A DNA stretch of 64,000 bases from DASYKT01 sp963718105 (GTDB taxonomy: Bacteria > Acidobacteriota > Blastocatellia > Pyrinomonadales > Pyrinomonadaceae). The notes below the pieces were generated by a model that was not told the DNA's origin, ran no database searches, and saw only the letters and a list, made by a program, of their open reading frames with translations. Position numbers and translations under genes: made by a program. Position 1 is the stretch's first letter, and each line of letters begins with the position of its first letter. This document shows, piece after piece, positions 43,507 to 51,786 of this stretch. The DNA is taken from contig OY970352.1 of the NCBI GenBank assembly GCA_963718105.1, positions 4,650,001 to 4,714,000 of the forward strand. The letters are read 5' to 3'.

Positions 43507-43924
43507 AGTTGTAGGAGTTCTAAGAGTGTTACATTCCTCACCGCGTTAGCGGTGGGTTGAATGTAGCCGTGGATTTTAATCCACGGGTGGAATGAAACAA
43601 TTCAATCGTCGCTACGCGACGTGTGACGTGTATTCCAACGAACCGTGGGTTAAAACCCACGGCTACTTTCAAACGGACGCTACGCACCCAAAATCATTTC
43701 ACCTTTATCACTTACGGAAATTCTGTTAATCTTTCAACGTTGTAATTCCCCCACGATTTTTGAAAACAAACAGCTAATGAAACCGCGTAAGGGTAATTTC
43801 AATTGAGCGTCATCCGTCTATACGTTCAAGCAATCTGGGCGTATTTATCAAGCTCGAAAAGTATATCTCTATTTAGAGATTACTGTCAATATAGAGCACT
43901 CACCTGTCAGGAGGATAAATCCTG
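43507..43924. other. Intergenic region with two short perfect palindromes
   Basis: No gene. CCGTGGATTTTAATCCACGG (43567-43586) and CCGTGGGTTAAAACCCACGG (43643-43662) are near-identical palindromes on either side of GTCGCTACGCGAC (43608-43620). ATCTCT-ATTT-AGAGAT (43865-43880) lies 44 bp before the HTH start and may be its operator. Confidence 0.7.
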
Positions 43925-44203
43925 ATGGGCCGCAAAAAAGCCAAACAACCAAAACGAATAGCCAAGAAACTGAGAGAGATCAGAGAAAAAATGGAACTTT
44001 CCAGAGAGGAAATGTTTGAGGTTCTTACAAGCGAAGGCGCGGATATTCACTTGGGCTATGTAAGCTTGTATGAATATGGACAGCGTGTCCCAACTCTATT
44101 GGTTACGTTGGCTTATGCCAACGCTGCGCGAATTTCGACTGATTACATTATCAGCGACAAATTAGATATACCTGCCAAACTACCGGCAAAATCGAAGCAT
44201 TAG
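43925..44203 (+). CDS. Small XRE-family HTH protein (paralogue 3)
   Basis: 92 residues, related to 38746 and 39263 but more diverged: PKRIAKKLREIREKMELSREEMFEVL, then VSLYEYGQRVPTLLVTLAYANAARISTDYIISDKLDIPAKLP. The first ten residues are Lys-rich. AGGAGG lies upstream of the ATG, and a palindrome at 43865-43880 could be an operator for autoregulation. A hairpin repeat (44216-44346) follows the stop. Confidence 0.8.
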   Translation: MGRKKAKQPKRIAKKLREIREKMELSREEMFEVLTSEGADIHLGYVSLYEYGQRVPTLLVTLAYANAARISTDYIISDKLDIPAKLPAKSKH

Positions 44204-44215
44204 CCTTTGCCTTTT

Positions 44216-44346
44216 AAATTGCCACTAGCTTTAGCTAGTGGTTTGAAAGAGCTTAACAATAGGGGGCTTTAGCCCAACACAAATATTTGGCTAAGCCAAT
44301 TCATAAATTAGCATTCATATCCACTAGCAAAAGCTGGCGGCAATTT
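44216..44346. repeat. Nested hairpin repeat after HTH paralogue 3
   Basis: AAATTGCC (44216-44223) and GGCAATTT (44339-44346) form the ends; inside, CCACTAGC (44222-44229) and GCTAGTGG (44234-44241) form a hairpin, and CCACTAGC recurs at 44321-44328. It lies between the HTH gene and the convergent acyl-CoA ligase. Confidence 0.7.
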
Positions 44347-44370
44347 ATATCCGCTACCAGGGAAGAAGTA

Positions 44371-46254
44371 TTAAACGCCGTAAATTCCGTCGATCACATC
44401 TTTATATTTTTCGTCTATTACCCGGCGTTTTATTTTTAGGGTGGGGGTCAGCTCGCCGCCTTCCACGGTAAACTCATTTTCCATCAGCGCGATCTTTTTC
44501 ACCGATTCAAACTGCGCGAGGCCCTGGGTGGTTTCCGCTACCTGCCGTTCCAGCAGGTCCTTGATCTTGGGATCCGAACAAAATTCCGCCGGGGTTTTCA
44601 GATGCAGCCCTTTGAGATGGGCGTAAGATTCGAGCTGCTCGAAATTCGGCACGATCAGGGCCGAGGCGAATTTCCGTTCGCTGCCGATCAGCACCACCTG
44701 GCTGACAAAGCGCGACGATTTTATCATCTGCTCGATCGGCGCCGGTGCGATATATTTTCCGCCGCTGGTCTTAAAGAGTTCTTTTTTGCGGTCGGTGATA
44801 CGCAGAAAACCGTCGGCATCGAGCGCGCCGATATCGCCCGTGCGAAACCATCCGTCGGCGGTAAAAGTTTCGCGGGTGGCGTCGGGTTTATTGTAGTAGC
44901 CAAGCATTACGTTAGGGCCGCGCGCCTCGATCTCACCATCGGCGGCGATGCGCACCTCGATATTCGGAATGGGTTTTCCGACCGTGCCGAGCCGCCAGTC
45001 GATGACATTGTTGGAAGAGATAACGGGCGAAGTTTCCGTCAATCCGTAACCCTGCATGATGGAAACGCCCGCGCCGGTAAAGATCAGAGCGATCTCATCG
45101 GAAAGCGCCGCGCCGCCGGAAATGCAGTGCCGCAGATCGCCGCCGAAAAATTCGCGGAATTTTTTATAGACAAGGTGGTCGGCAATGCTGTGCTTTATGG
45201 CCAGCATGCGTGGAACCGCCTGGCCCGAAGTTTTTAGCCGGGCTTGCTCCTTGGCAACATCGATGGCCCAGTCAAAGATCCTTTCCTTCAGACGGCTCGC
45301 TTTGCCGGCTTTTAATTTTGCCTGGGCGTAAACTTTTTCAAAGATGCGCGGCACGCCGACAAATAAGGTCGGCCGCACTTCCTGCAGATTTTCCGGCACT
45401 TTTTCGATGGACTGCGCGTAATGGACCCGCATTCCGTTGTGGATGTAGAGATACATTCCGGTTCGTTCGAAAACGTGCGAGAGAGGCAGAACCGAAAGCG
45501 GTTTGTCATCGCCCGAAAAATCAAAACGGGCCCCGGCATCGATCACATTTGAGATCAGGTTCATGTGCGAGAGCATCACGCCTTTTGGCTCGCCGGTCGT
45601 GCCGGAGGTGTAGATCAGCGTGGCCGTATCGTCCGGTTTAATGCCGCGGGAAAGCTCTTCGATCAGGTTTGGGTTTTGAATTTTGAGCTTTGACCCGGTT
45701 TCTTCCAATTCGGCCAGCGAAATGCCGATATCTTCTGTGATGCCGCCAATATCAGTTGGATCGTAAAACACAAGTTTCTCGAGCGCCGGACATTCAGGCA
45801 AAATTTCGCGGATACTTTCCCAGACCTTCTTGTTTTCGATAAACAAAACTTTCGCGCCGGAATCCCGCAAAATGTAGCAGATCGAAGCGGGCGAAAGCGT
45901 TGTATAGATGGGAACGTCGATGATACCGGTGAACTGGCAGGCCGCGTCAACCAGCGTCCACTCGGGGCAATTGGCGGAAAGTATCGCCGCTCGATCGCCG
46001 CGGCTGATGTTGGCAATGTTGGGTATGCCGAGCGAGTAGAGCCCGGCGCCGATATTTTCAATTCGCGCGATCATCTCCGCCGAAGAGATGGAATGCCACG
46101 CACCGTCTTTTTTGTAACTCAGCGCATTGTCGAGCGGATATTTTTTTGCGGCTTTTAAGAAAAGTTCGCCGAGGGTTAGCGGCTCATCAGGTGAGAAGGG
46201 CATGCGCTTTCGCGATACCTCGATATTGACTGCGGTAGTGGTACCAGGATTCAT
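44371..46254 (-). CDS. Long-chain acyl-CoA ligase (AMP-forming, FadD15-like)
   Basis: 627 residues. The ANL-family core motif TLIYTSGTTGEPKGVMLSH is near residue 215, followed by PLSHVFERTGMYLYI, ISGGAALSDEIALIFTGAGVSIMQGYGLTETSP, GWFRTGDIGALDADGFLRITDRKKELFKTSGGKYIAPAPIE, and the C-terminal catalytic Lys region TPTLKIKRRVIDEKYKDVI. It makes acyl-CoA from fatty acid, ATP and CoA. Length and insertions are those of the 600-residue FadD15 group. It overlaps the TetR regulator gene by 4 bp. Confidence 0.93.
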   Translation of the reverse strand: MNPGTTTAVNIEVSRKRMPFSPDEPLTLGELFLKAAKKYPLDNALSYKKDGAWHSISSAEMIARIENIGAGLYSLGIPNIANISRGDRAAILSANCPEWTLVDAACQFTGIIDVPIYTTLSPASICYILRDSGAKVLFIENKKVWESIREILPECPALEKLVFYDPTDIGGITEDIGISLAELEETGSKLKIQNPNLIEELSRGIKPDDTATLIYTSGTTGEPKGVMLSHMNLISNVIDAGARFDFSGDDKPLSVLPLSHVFERTGMYLYIHNGMRVHYAQSIEKVPENLQEVRPTLFVGVPRIFEKVYAQAKLKAGKASRLKERIFDWAIDVAKEQARLKTSGQAVPRMLAIKHSIADHLVYKKFREFFGGDLRHCISGGAALSDEIALIFTGAGVSIMQGYGLTETSPVISSNNVIDWRLGTVGKPIPNIEVRIAADGEIEARGPNVMLGYYNKPDATRETFTADGWFRTGDIGALDADGFLRITDRKKELFKTSGGKYIAPAPIEQMIKSSRFVSQVVLIGSERKFASALIVPNFEQLESYAHLKGLHLKTPAEFCSDPKIKDLLERQVAETTQGLAQFESVKKIALMENEFTVEGGELTPTLKIKRRVIDEKYKDVIDGIYGV

Positions 46255-46868
46255 TTGCTCGTCACCCCGTCAAAAAATACGTCGAGTACCACGTCTGCCA
46301 TCGGCGCTAACGGGTAGGTCTTTTTAGAAAGTATCCAGTTGGTCGCCATTTCATCGAGCGCGCCGTAGAGCATCTTGCTGCAGACCTTGGCATTAAGAGC
46401 CGGGCGAAAAGCGCCGGACCTTTGTCCTTCTTCAAACGTCTTGCGGATCAGGTCGAGATATTTTCCCAGGCCGGCGGCGGAAAATTCTTCCATGAATTTG
46501 GTCGAGCCGCGCAGTTCGACCTGAAAGACGATCGCGGCATTTTTATCCGCGCCCAATTTTTCCAGGTGCAGCCGGGCGATGCGGCGGATCTTTTCTTCGG
46601 GCGTGGTGAGCGCGGCGAGTTCTTCTTTTGCCTCGGCAAAGAATTTTTCCATCGCGCGGTCAAAGATCGAATGAAGAATTTCTTCCTTGCTCTTGAAATA
46701 GAGATAGACCGTGCCGTCGGCAATACCTGCCTCGCCGGCAATGTCGGACACCTTGGCGTTAAAATAACCGTTTCGCGCAAACACGACTGTTGCCGCGCGA
46801 AGGATCGCTTCGTATTTGTCGGCCACCGCCGCTTTAGACTGCCCGTTGCTACGCACCGCTTTTGCCAT
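46251..46868 (-). CDS. TetR-family regulator (FadR-like)
   Basis: 205 residues from the ATG at 46868. N-terminal HTH: EAILRAATVVFARNGYFNAKVSDIAGEAGIADGTVYLYFKSKEEILHSIFD. The C-terminal part is the TetR_C_ ligand domain seen in Bacillus FadR. Acyl-CoA is the presumed inducer. An upstream in-frame ATG at 46892 would add eight residues but overlaps the operator at 46878-46895. The ligase gene follows with 4-bp overlap, so repressor and target form one operon. Confidence 0.88.
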   Translation of the reverse strand: MAKAVRSNGQSKAAVADKYEAILRAATVVFARNGYFNAKVSDIAGEAGIADGTVYLYFKSKEEILHSIFDRAMEKFFAEAKEELAALTTPEEKIRRIARLHLEKLGADKNAAIVFQVELRGSTKFMEEFSAAGLGKYLDLIRKTFEEGQRSGAFRPALNAKVCSKMLYGALDEMATNWILSKKTYPLAPMADVVLDVFFDGVTSK

Positions 46869-46877
46869 AAAGTAAAG

Positions 46878-46895
46878 TGAATGAATCTTCATTCA
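46878..46895. promoter_or_regulatory. FadR-type TetR operator
   Basis: TGAATGAATCTTCATTCA: perfect 8-bp arms around a 2-bp centre. It matches the TGAATGA...TCATTCA palindrome of Bacillus FadR-like TetR repressors, and lies 10 bp before the start of the regulator gene. Confidence 0.8.
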
Positions 46896-47423
46896 TTTTA
46901 CGGGCAAGGGCGGATTTAATCAATTATTTTAAGCCCGGCCCAGCAGATTATCGGGGATTATTACAGAAAAGTTACATTTTACTTTATCAAGCGAAAATGG
47001 CGCTGCCCACAAATGAAACGAATGACTATAGCGATGAGGTCAGAACCGGGAGCGGTAGCGACCGGGTTTCAGGAATGTTTAATTTGTGAATGATCAATGA
47101 AAATTAAAGAGATGGCAAAGGGTCATTAATGACTAACCATTAATAACTAATGGCTTTGCCTATTTACCCTTTGGTTCTTGGGCAGAGTCATATTTGCTCA
47201 AGAGTATTTGGGAAGAGTGCAGCCGATGATTAGATTACTTGCTTTAATCATCTTTTGGGTTTGTCTATGTGGCTTCACAGTGCAATTCGCAGCCTCTAAA
47301 CCTTATCCACTCAAATGTAGCGTGATATCTAAGAACATAGTCTTCCCCAAAACTGTCTTTATAGGTAACTTCCAGCCAAAGTATGACGCGCTCCCAATTA
47401 TGAAATTCGCTTCTATCCTGAGT
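46896..47423. other. AT-rich intergenic region upstream of a membrane gene
   Basis: No gene supported. It holds one copy of repeat family E (47034-47070), the 15-bp word CCATTAATAACTAAT (47137-47151), and low-GC sequence unlike the flanks. An open frame on the plus strand (47178-47855) overlaps the better minus-strand gene. Confidence 0.6.
47034..47070 (+). repeat. Dispersed repeat family E, copy 2
   Basis: Starts ATGAGGTCAGAACCGGGAGC, ends GTAGCGACCGGGTTTC. Identical (reverse complement) to 50689-50725 over 37 bp and to 48330-48365 over 35 bp. Together with 48330-48365 it flanks the AT-rich membrane gene in inverted orientation. Confidence 0.88.
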
Positions 47424-48143
47424 TCACAAATTAACAAAGTTTTCAGAAGTAAGAGGGGGCGTCTGCGGACTGATTTGAACGAGAGCTTTGGCGGCTATAA
47501 CACCTTTCGACCTCTTAACATGATGTGGGGTTTTAATTGGCTCTGGGCACGGTTCATTCTCAGCGACGTAAGGAATAACGTTCAGAGTAGCGTCGGTCAT
47601 CACTTCGTATGCGGGAGTATTGCCAAAGTTTTGCAATTTAACAATCACGCGCCAAAACCTACCTGCGTCCATACCAGCACGCGGTCTTTGACTATCCCAT
47701 TCAATGCTTTCTATACCGAGGACAGGTCGATTGATGCTTCTAAAATGTCTTTCGCTTTGCTCCAGTGTCTTTTGCGCTTCCACCAACGCGTCTTCCATGG
47801 ATTGCCATTGCTTACCCGAAGTTTCAGCTTGGGCTTCAGCGGCTTTCCGTTGTAATTCAATCTCAACTTCCTGTCGCTCCATTATGATAGCCATGCGACC
47901 ATTGAGAAAAGCCGCGATGCAGCTAGTAACAAAAGAGAGAGCACCAAAAACACCCACAATAACGACATTAGTTCTGGCGGCTTCGTCTTTGGTGTAGTAA
48001 GCGAAAATGAAAACAACGACGACCAGAGCGCCCGCACAGCAAAGCAGAACGACAAAACCAGTGTTGAATACCCAATCTGGTATTGGGTCGGGTTTTGGAT
48101 GATTTGTGGCAGCCTTCTCGGTATGTTCTTTGTTGTCGGGCAT
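47424..48143 (-). CDS. Two-helix membrane protein with coiled coil, unknown function
   Basis: 239 residues. A polar start (MPDNKEHTEKAATNHPKPDP), two membrane helices (about 30-52 and 60-82), a charged coiled coil (about 88-135, MERQEVEIELQRKAAEAQAETSGKQWQSMEDALVEAQKTLEQSERHF), and a beta-rich tail (RPVLGIESIEWDSQ ... FWRVIVKLQNFGNTPAYEVMTDATLNV). The architecture is common in accessory regions of many bacteria, with no assigned function. GC is lower than in neighbours, and the gene sits between inverted repeat-E copies, so horizontal acquisition is suggested. Confidence 0.7.
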   Translation of the reverse strand: MPDNKEHTEKAATNHPKPDPIPDWVFNTGFVVLLCCAGALVVVVFIFAYYTKDEAARTNVVIVGVFGALSFVTSCIAAFLNGRMAIIMERQEVEIELQRKAAEAQAETSGKQWQSMEDALVEAQKTLEQSERHFRSINRPVLGIESIEWDSQRPRAGMDAGRFWRVIVKLQNFGNTPAYEVMTDATLNVIPYVAENEPCPEPIKTPHHVKRSKGVIAAKALVQISPQTPPLTSENFVNL

Positions 48144-48329
48144 ACGCTAAGAGGTAGAACGTCCATAAACCGTATGCTTTAGCCCAAAAATTGTCAACAA
48201 AAATGGCTAGAAAAAGCGTCTAGAATCTCTAAGCACTAGAAGTTTTGGGCAAGTTCACACACGAGAGAAAGTATTTAAGCAAATGAGAGTAAATGGGCAA
48301 AGCCGCCATTAATAACTAATCACTAAAAA

Positions 48330-48365
48330 GAACCCGGTCGCTACCGCTCCCGGTTCTGACCTCAT
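48330..48365 (-). repeat. Dispersed repeat family E, copy 3 (inverted)
   Basis: Reads GAACCCGGTCGCTACCGCTC then CCGGTTCTGACCTCAT on the plus strand. CCATTAATAACTAAT lies inside the segment at 48306-48320, repeated from 47137-47151. Confidence 0.88.
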
Positions 48366-48433
48366 TCTCTATTTGCTATATTCAAATCGACGTGCAAAAC
48401 ACCCGCGAAAATGGCCCTTTCACCGGGCGGAGC

Positions 48434-49372
48434 TTATGGTTTTACTAATCCGTCCTGCAGCACCTGTGAAAGCTTCCAGATCAGCGCGAGCCCGGCGTTT
48501 TCCTGGTTGTAGGCAACAACTGGCATGTTATCTATGGTGATCGCCATCGCGATGCGCCCGTTCGGGCTGTAGATGATGCCGACGTCGCTGCGCAGCGCAT
48601 CGAGCGCGCCTGATTTCGAAGCGGTCGAGATGTTGTCGGGCACGCCGCGCCAGAGGCCGTCTTTTAACTGCTGGCGTTTGAGGATAGCGATCATCTCGGC
48701 CGAAGCTTCTTTTGAAACGACCTCGCCTTTCCCAAGCATCTCGAGCAGCCGGACCATATCGCGCGGCGAAGACTTGCCCAAACCGAACGGGGTGTTCACC
48801 GGGTCGGCAAAAGCTTTCGATTCGCCGCCGCCGAAAACCTTGCGCAGGCTGAGCGTCTGCTTGAGGCCGAGCGTTGCCATGAATTCATTGACGCTGTCGG
48901 AGGGAACTTTATCGAGCACAAGATTGGTCGCCGAATTGTCCGAGACGACGATCATCAGGTGGAGGGCCGAGCGCAGGTCGAGTTTTGTGTTGTCGGAAAA
49001 TTCGAAAAGAATGCCGGAGCCGCCCTTCTTTTTCTCTTTGGTAAGAATGATCTCGTCGTCCCATTTAACCTTGCCCTGCGCGACGTGCTGAAACACGGTT
49101 GCCATGATCGGCAGCTTGATGGTGCTGGCGGTGCGAACAGGCTCGTCCGCCCGCAGCGCATAATCCCGGCCGGTGTCGAGGTTTTTGGCATAGATCCAGA
49201 CCTTACCCTTGAATCCGGCGATGACGGATTGGATATTGGCATCAAGTGAAGACGATGCCTGGGGAGATTGTGGCGAAGGCGCGGCAGCAGCAGCGGCGGG
49301 CTTATTCTGGGCGGCGGCAGGGATGAAACTCAAGACACCGATGAACGACAAAAGGAACAATGCTCTTTTCAT
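48434..49372 (-). CDS. Serine beta-lactamase/DD-peptidase-like exported protein
   Basis: 312 residues from the ATG at 49372, which begins a signal peptide (MKRALFLLSFIGVLSFIPAAAQ). An Ala/Pro/Ser-rich stretch follows. Active-site elements: Ser83-Thr-Ile-Lys86, Ser144-Asp-Asn146, and Lys253-Ser-Gly255, the three motifs of class A enzymes. The omega-loop ExxLN (general base Glu166) is not present: the corresponding RKVFGGGESKAFADPVNTPFG lacks it. The protein may therefore be a penicillin-binding hydrolase or a poor beta-lactamase. No ampR or blaI gene is adjacent. Confidence 0.85.
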   Translation of the reverse strand: MKRALFLLSFIGVLSFIPAAAQNKPAAAAAAPSPQSPQASSSLDANIQSVIAGFKGKVWIYAKNLDTGRDYALRADEPVRTASTIKLPIMATVFQHVAQGKVKWDDEIILTKEKKKGGSGILFEFSDNTKLDLRSALHLMIVVSDNSATNLVLDKVPSDSVNEFMATLGLKQTLSLRKVFGGGESKAFADPVNTPFGLGKSSPRDMVRLLEMLGKGEVVSKEASAEMIAILKRQQLKDGLWRGVPDNISTASKSGALDALRSDVGIIYSPNGRIAMAITIDNMPVVAYNQENAGLALIWKLSQVLQDGLVKP

Positions 49373-49927
49373 AGAACATAAAATACCGCAGTTCGCAAAA
49401 ACCATTCAAATTTTAGTGGCGGGAAATGCTTCTGAACCTGGGAGCGCCGGCATCTTGCCGGCAAAGCGCGGCCTGGTCGCGCTCATGTCAGTAGCGCTTG
49501 TGTCAGCAAGTGCGTTGCTTGCGGCTTTTACGCATCTGCTAACGCAGACGCTACTGACAGAACCGGCCGGCGCTCCCAGGTTCACATGCTCTTTCTTTAT
49601 AATGTGAAACATTTGAAACTTTGGGTGCGGGTGATCGTTTTGTGTTGTGCGGCGCCTTTGTGAAGAAAATTTTCTTTCGTCTGTTTAGTGTGAGGCAGGT
49701 GGTTTTGAACCTTTTTTGCCGCGAATAACACAAAATTCCTGATCGGACAAAAACCGTTCTTCACCTTGAGCGCTTCTTCAGATATTCTCTAGCCGCCAGT
49801 CTTCCTGCCGTCATTCGACTGCCGCTCTTTGAATCCAAAATTCCCAAAACAGCGTTGCAAAAACGTTTCAGGTATTCACTTTGGCTTCACCCGGAATGAA
49901 ACAAAAGTGAAACACCGCCGCCGCGGA
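49373..49927. other. Intergenic region with a nested palindrome
   Basis: No gene is supported. A palindrome (49434-49583) occupies the first third. The rest (49590-49927) is low-GC and holds only short open frames without ribosome binding sites. Confidence 0.6.
49434..49583. repeat. Nested palindromic repeat, related to family B
   Basis: 17-bp ends GAACCTGGGAGCGCCGG (49434-49450) and its complement (49567-49583), followed inward by CATCTTGCCGGCAAAG; a second stem TGTCAGTAGCG (49486-49496) and its complement (49549-49559) lies inside. The ends resemble GGAGCGCGGGCATCCTGCCCGCAA of family B. Confidence 0.75.
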
Positions 49928-50650
49928 TCAGGCGTGCTTTGCGCCCTGGAGCAACAACCACTGGATCACATCCGTCGCTTTGCTGCGCACGGCGGCGTCG
50001 AGGGGCGTCATTCGTTCCCAGAACGGGATCCAGTTTATCTCAGCGCCGTGCCCGAGCAGATATTCGGCAGCCGCCAGCCGCCCGCCATGACACGCCATCC
50101 AAAAAGCGTTGCCGAGATCTGCCGCGGAAGGAGACGGATCGGCTGAGACATAAGTTTCCAGGCGGTCCAGCAATCCCAGCGCGGCAGCCTGGCCGATGGT
50201 GGTTTTCGCACCGCGTTCGAGCAGACGGGCGGCGGCCTTCAAACACAGGAAAGCGGCTGCGTCCGCCATCGGGGTTCCGCCGCCGATGACCGCGCCGGCT
50301 GCTTCGATATCGGCGCCCGCGTCAAGCAATGCATCGAGCGCGGCCACGTCGTCACTGCTGGCGGCCCAGTGCAAAGGGGTTTCCTGGTGGTGCGCAGCGC
50401 CCTCAAACCGCGCGTTTATATCCGCACCCGATCCGGTGAGAACGCGGATCGTCTCGGCAACGTTCGGGAAATGGCCGGGCCAGTCCGTCGCAAGGTGGAG
50501 CAGAGTGCGCCAGCCACTCGTATCGCCGATTCGAGCGTTGGTCAGATCGCGGTCGCCTTCCAGCAACCGCCTTAGGCTTTCGGTATCGCCATTGTGAATG
50601 GCCATCACCAGGGCGACGGCCATCGGGTTTTTTGGGTCGAGGTAGGACAT
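49928..50650 (-). CDS. Ankyrin-repeat protein
   Basis: 240 residues from the ATG at 50650 (an in-frame TTG two codons upstream is less likely). About five ankyrin repeats: ALVMAIHNGDTESLRRLLEGD, RTLLHLATDWPGHFPNVAETIRVLTGSGADIN, TPLHWAASSDDVAALDALLDAGADIE, AFLCLKAAARLLERGAKT, AFWMACHGGRLAAAEYLLGHGAEIN and MTPLDAAVRSKATDVIQWLLLQGA. No other domain and no signal peptide. It likely mediates protein-protein contacts; no partner is apparent. A copy of repeat family E lies 39 bp upstream of its start. Confidence 0.9.
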   Translation of the reverse strand: MSYLDPKNPMAVALVMAIHNGDTESLRRLLEGDRDLTNARIGDTSGWRTLLHLATDWPGHFPNVAETIRVLTGSGADINARFEGAAHHQETPLHWAASSDDVAALDALLDAGADIEAAGAVIGGGTPMADAAAFLCLKAAARLLERGAKTTIGQAAALGLLDRLETYVSADPSPSAADLGNAFWMACHGGRLAAAEYLLGHGAEINWIPFWERMTPLDAAVRSKATDVIQWLLLQGAKHA

Positions 50651-50688
50651 AAGCAAACCTAACTACACACTCGCTAACGGTCGCTTCC

Positions 50689-50725
50689 GAAACCCGGTCG
50701 CTACCGCTCCCGGTTCTGACCTCAT
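50689..50725 (-). repeat. Dispersed repeat family E, copy 4 (inverted)
   Basis: Exact reverse complement of 47034-47070 over 37 bp. It sits between the ankyrin and VOC genes. Confidence 0.88.
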
Positions 50726-50740
50726 AGCTGTGACTGTCGT

Positions 50741-51118
50741 TTATGGCTGGTGTATCTGAATATAATTACCGCAGGTGTCGTCGAAAATGGCCTGGGTGCC
50801 CCACTCATTCTTGGTCGGTTCCTGTTTGAATGCGACACCGCGCGCCTTAAGTTTTTCGTAATCGGCCTGAACATCGTCAGAACCGAAGATGATCACCGGC
50901 AGGCCGGCGTTATATATTCCGTCAAAGAATTCCTTACTGCCGTAATTGCCGCGCGGTTCTAGCAGGATGGCAGTGCCGTCGGGGTCTTCGGGTGAAACGA
51001 CGATCGCCAGAAACATCTCCGGCATATACATCTTTTCCTTGAAACCCAGAACCTCTGTATAAAATTTGAACGCCGCTAACGGGTCGTTGACCGATATGCT
51101 GGTTAATGAAATTTTCAT
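50741..51118 (-). CDS. VOC-family (glyoxalase/bleomycin-resistance-like) protein
   Basis: 125 residues, two beta-alpha-beta-beta-beta modules. ISLTSISVNDPLAAFKFYTEVLGFK opens the fold, and YEKLKARGVAFKQEPTKNEWGTQAIFDDTCGNYIQIHQP closes it. Such proteins act as metal-dependent isomerases, dioxygenases or antibiotic-binding proteins; nothing here decides. It starts 9 bp after the DUF4199 gene and is probably cotranscribed. Confidence 0.9.
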   Translation of the reverse strand: MKISLTSISVNDPLAAFKFYTEVLGFKEKMYMPEMFLAIVVSPEDPDGTAILLEPRGNYGSKEFFDGIYNAGLPVIIFGSDDVQADYEKLKARGVAFKQEPTKNEWGTQAIFDDTCGNYIQIHQP

Positions 51119-51127
51119 AACTTTAAA

Positions 51128-51682
51128 TTATGCCGCGACCGGTTCCGACGGCAGTACGTCCTTTCTGCGTAAGATTGCCGCGCTAAGTAAAGTGATTATT
51201 ATTCCCACGGGTGAAAGCTCCATCAAACAGATAGCGTAAAAGATAAAAGGGTTTTCCATGGCTTTGGCCATGTCACCGGCAAACTTAATGGTTTTATCGA
51301 TCTCTTCCTGCGGTGCGCCCGCCTGTCGCATTTTCTCGGTCTGCATTTGGGTGAATTTCGTCATTACCTTGTCATAAAAACCGGGATTGGCGATGTTGAA
51401 AGCCTCGGCGCCGGCAAAATAAAAGACCGAAGCGATCAGCGTTATCAACAGGCCGATCTGAATGCCTTTCCAAAAAGTGATCGTGCCTTTCCCGACGTTG
51501 TCACGGTAAGACTTGATCCCGAAAAAGATCATTGAAAGCGCGACCGCCATGATGGTATAGCCGTAGATCTCACCATGGTCCAGCGAGATCGTGTCGTTTG
51601 CGCACAAGCTCGAGAGCAAATACCCAATGCCGGCCAGGACCAGGCCGGCGATCACACCGAATATCAAAACTACTTTTTTCAT
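51128..51682 (-). CDS. DUF4199-like membrane protein
   Basis: 184 residues with four membrane helices (about 4-24, 41-60, 72-92, 145-170). IMAVALSMIFFGIKSYRDNVGKGTITFWKGIQIGLLITLIASVFYFAGAEAFN is typical of DUF4199; the loop between helices 3 and 4 is charged (MQTEKMRQAGAPQEEIDKTIKFAG). Function unknown. It lies downstream of a LuxR-type regulator, with which this family is often paired. Confidence 0.85.
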   Translation of the reverse strand: MKKVVLIFGVIAGLVLAGIGYLLSSLCANDTISLDHGEIYGYTIMAVALSMIFFGIKSYRDNVGKGTITFWKGIQIGLLITLIASVFYFAGAEAFNIANPGFYDKVMTKFTQMQTEKMRQAGAPQEEIDKTIKFAGDMAKAMENPFIFYAICLMELSPVGIIITLLSAAILRRKDVLPSEPVAA

Positions 51683-51786
51683 AAGATTCCTCCTGCAAAT
51701 TTTTCAGGAATATACGACAAAGCAAAAAGAAAAAACATCGGCCAAAAGTATGAATTCGCGGATTTTTTAGTAAATCATACTAAAGT

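Noticed and set aside
47178..47855. Plus-strand open frame of 225 codons beginning with a signal-like segment
   Set aside because: It overlaps the minus-strand membrane gene (47424-48143), which has two convincing helices, a coiled coil and a beta tail. The plus-strand product past residue 40 has irregular composition and no ribosome binding site.
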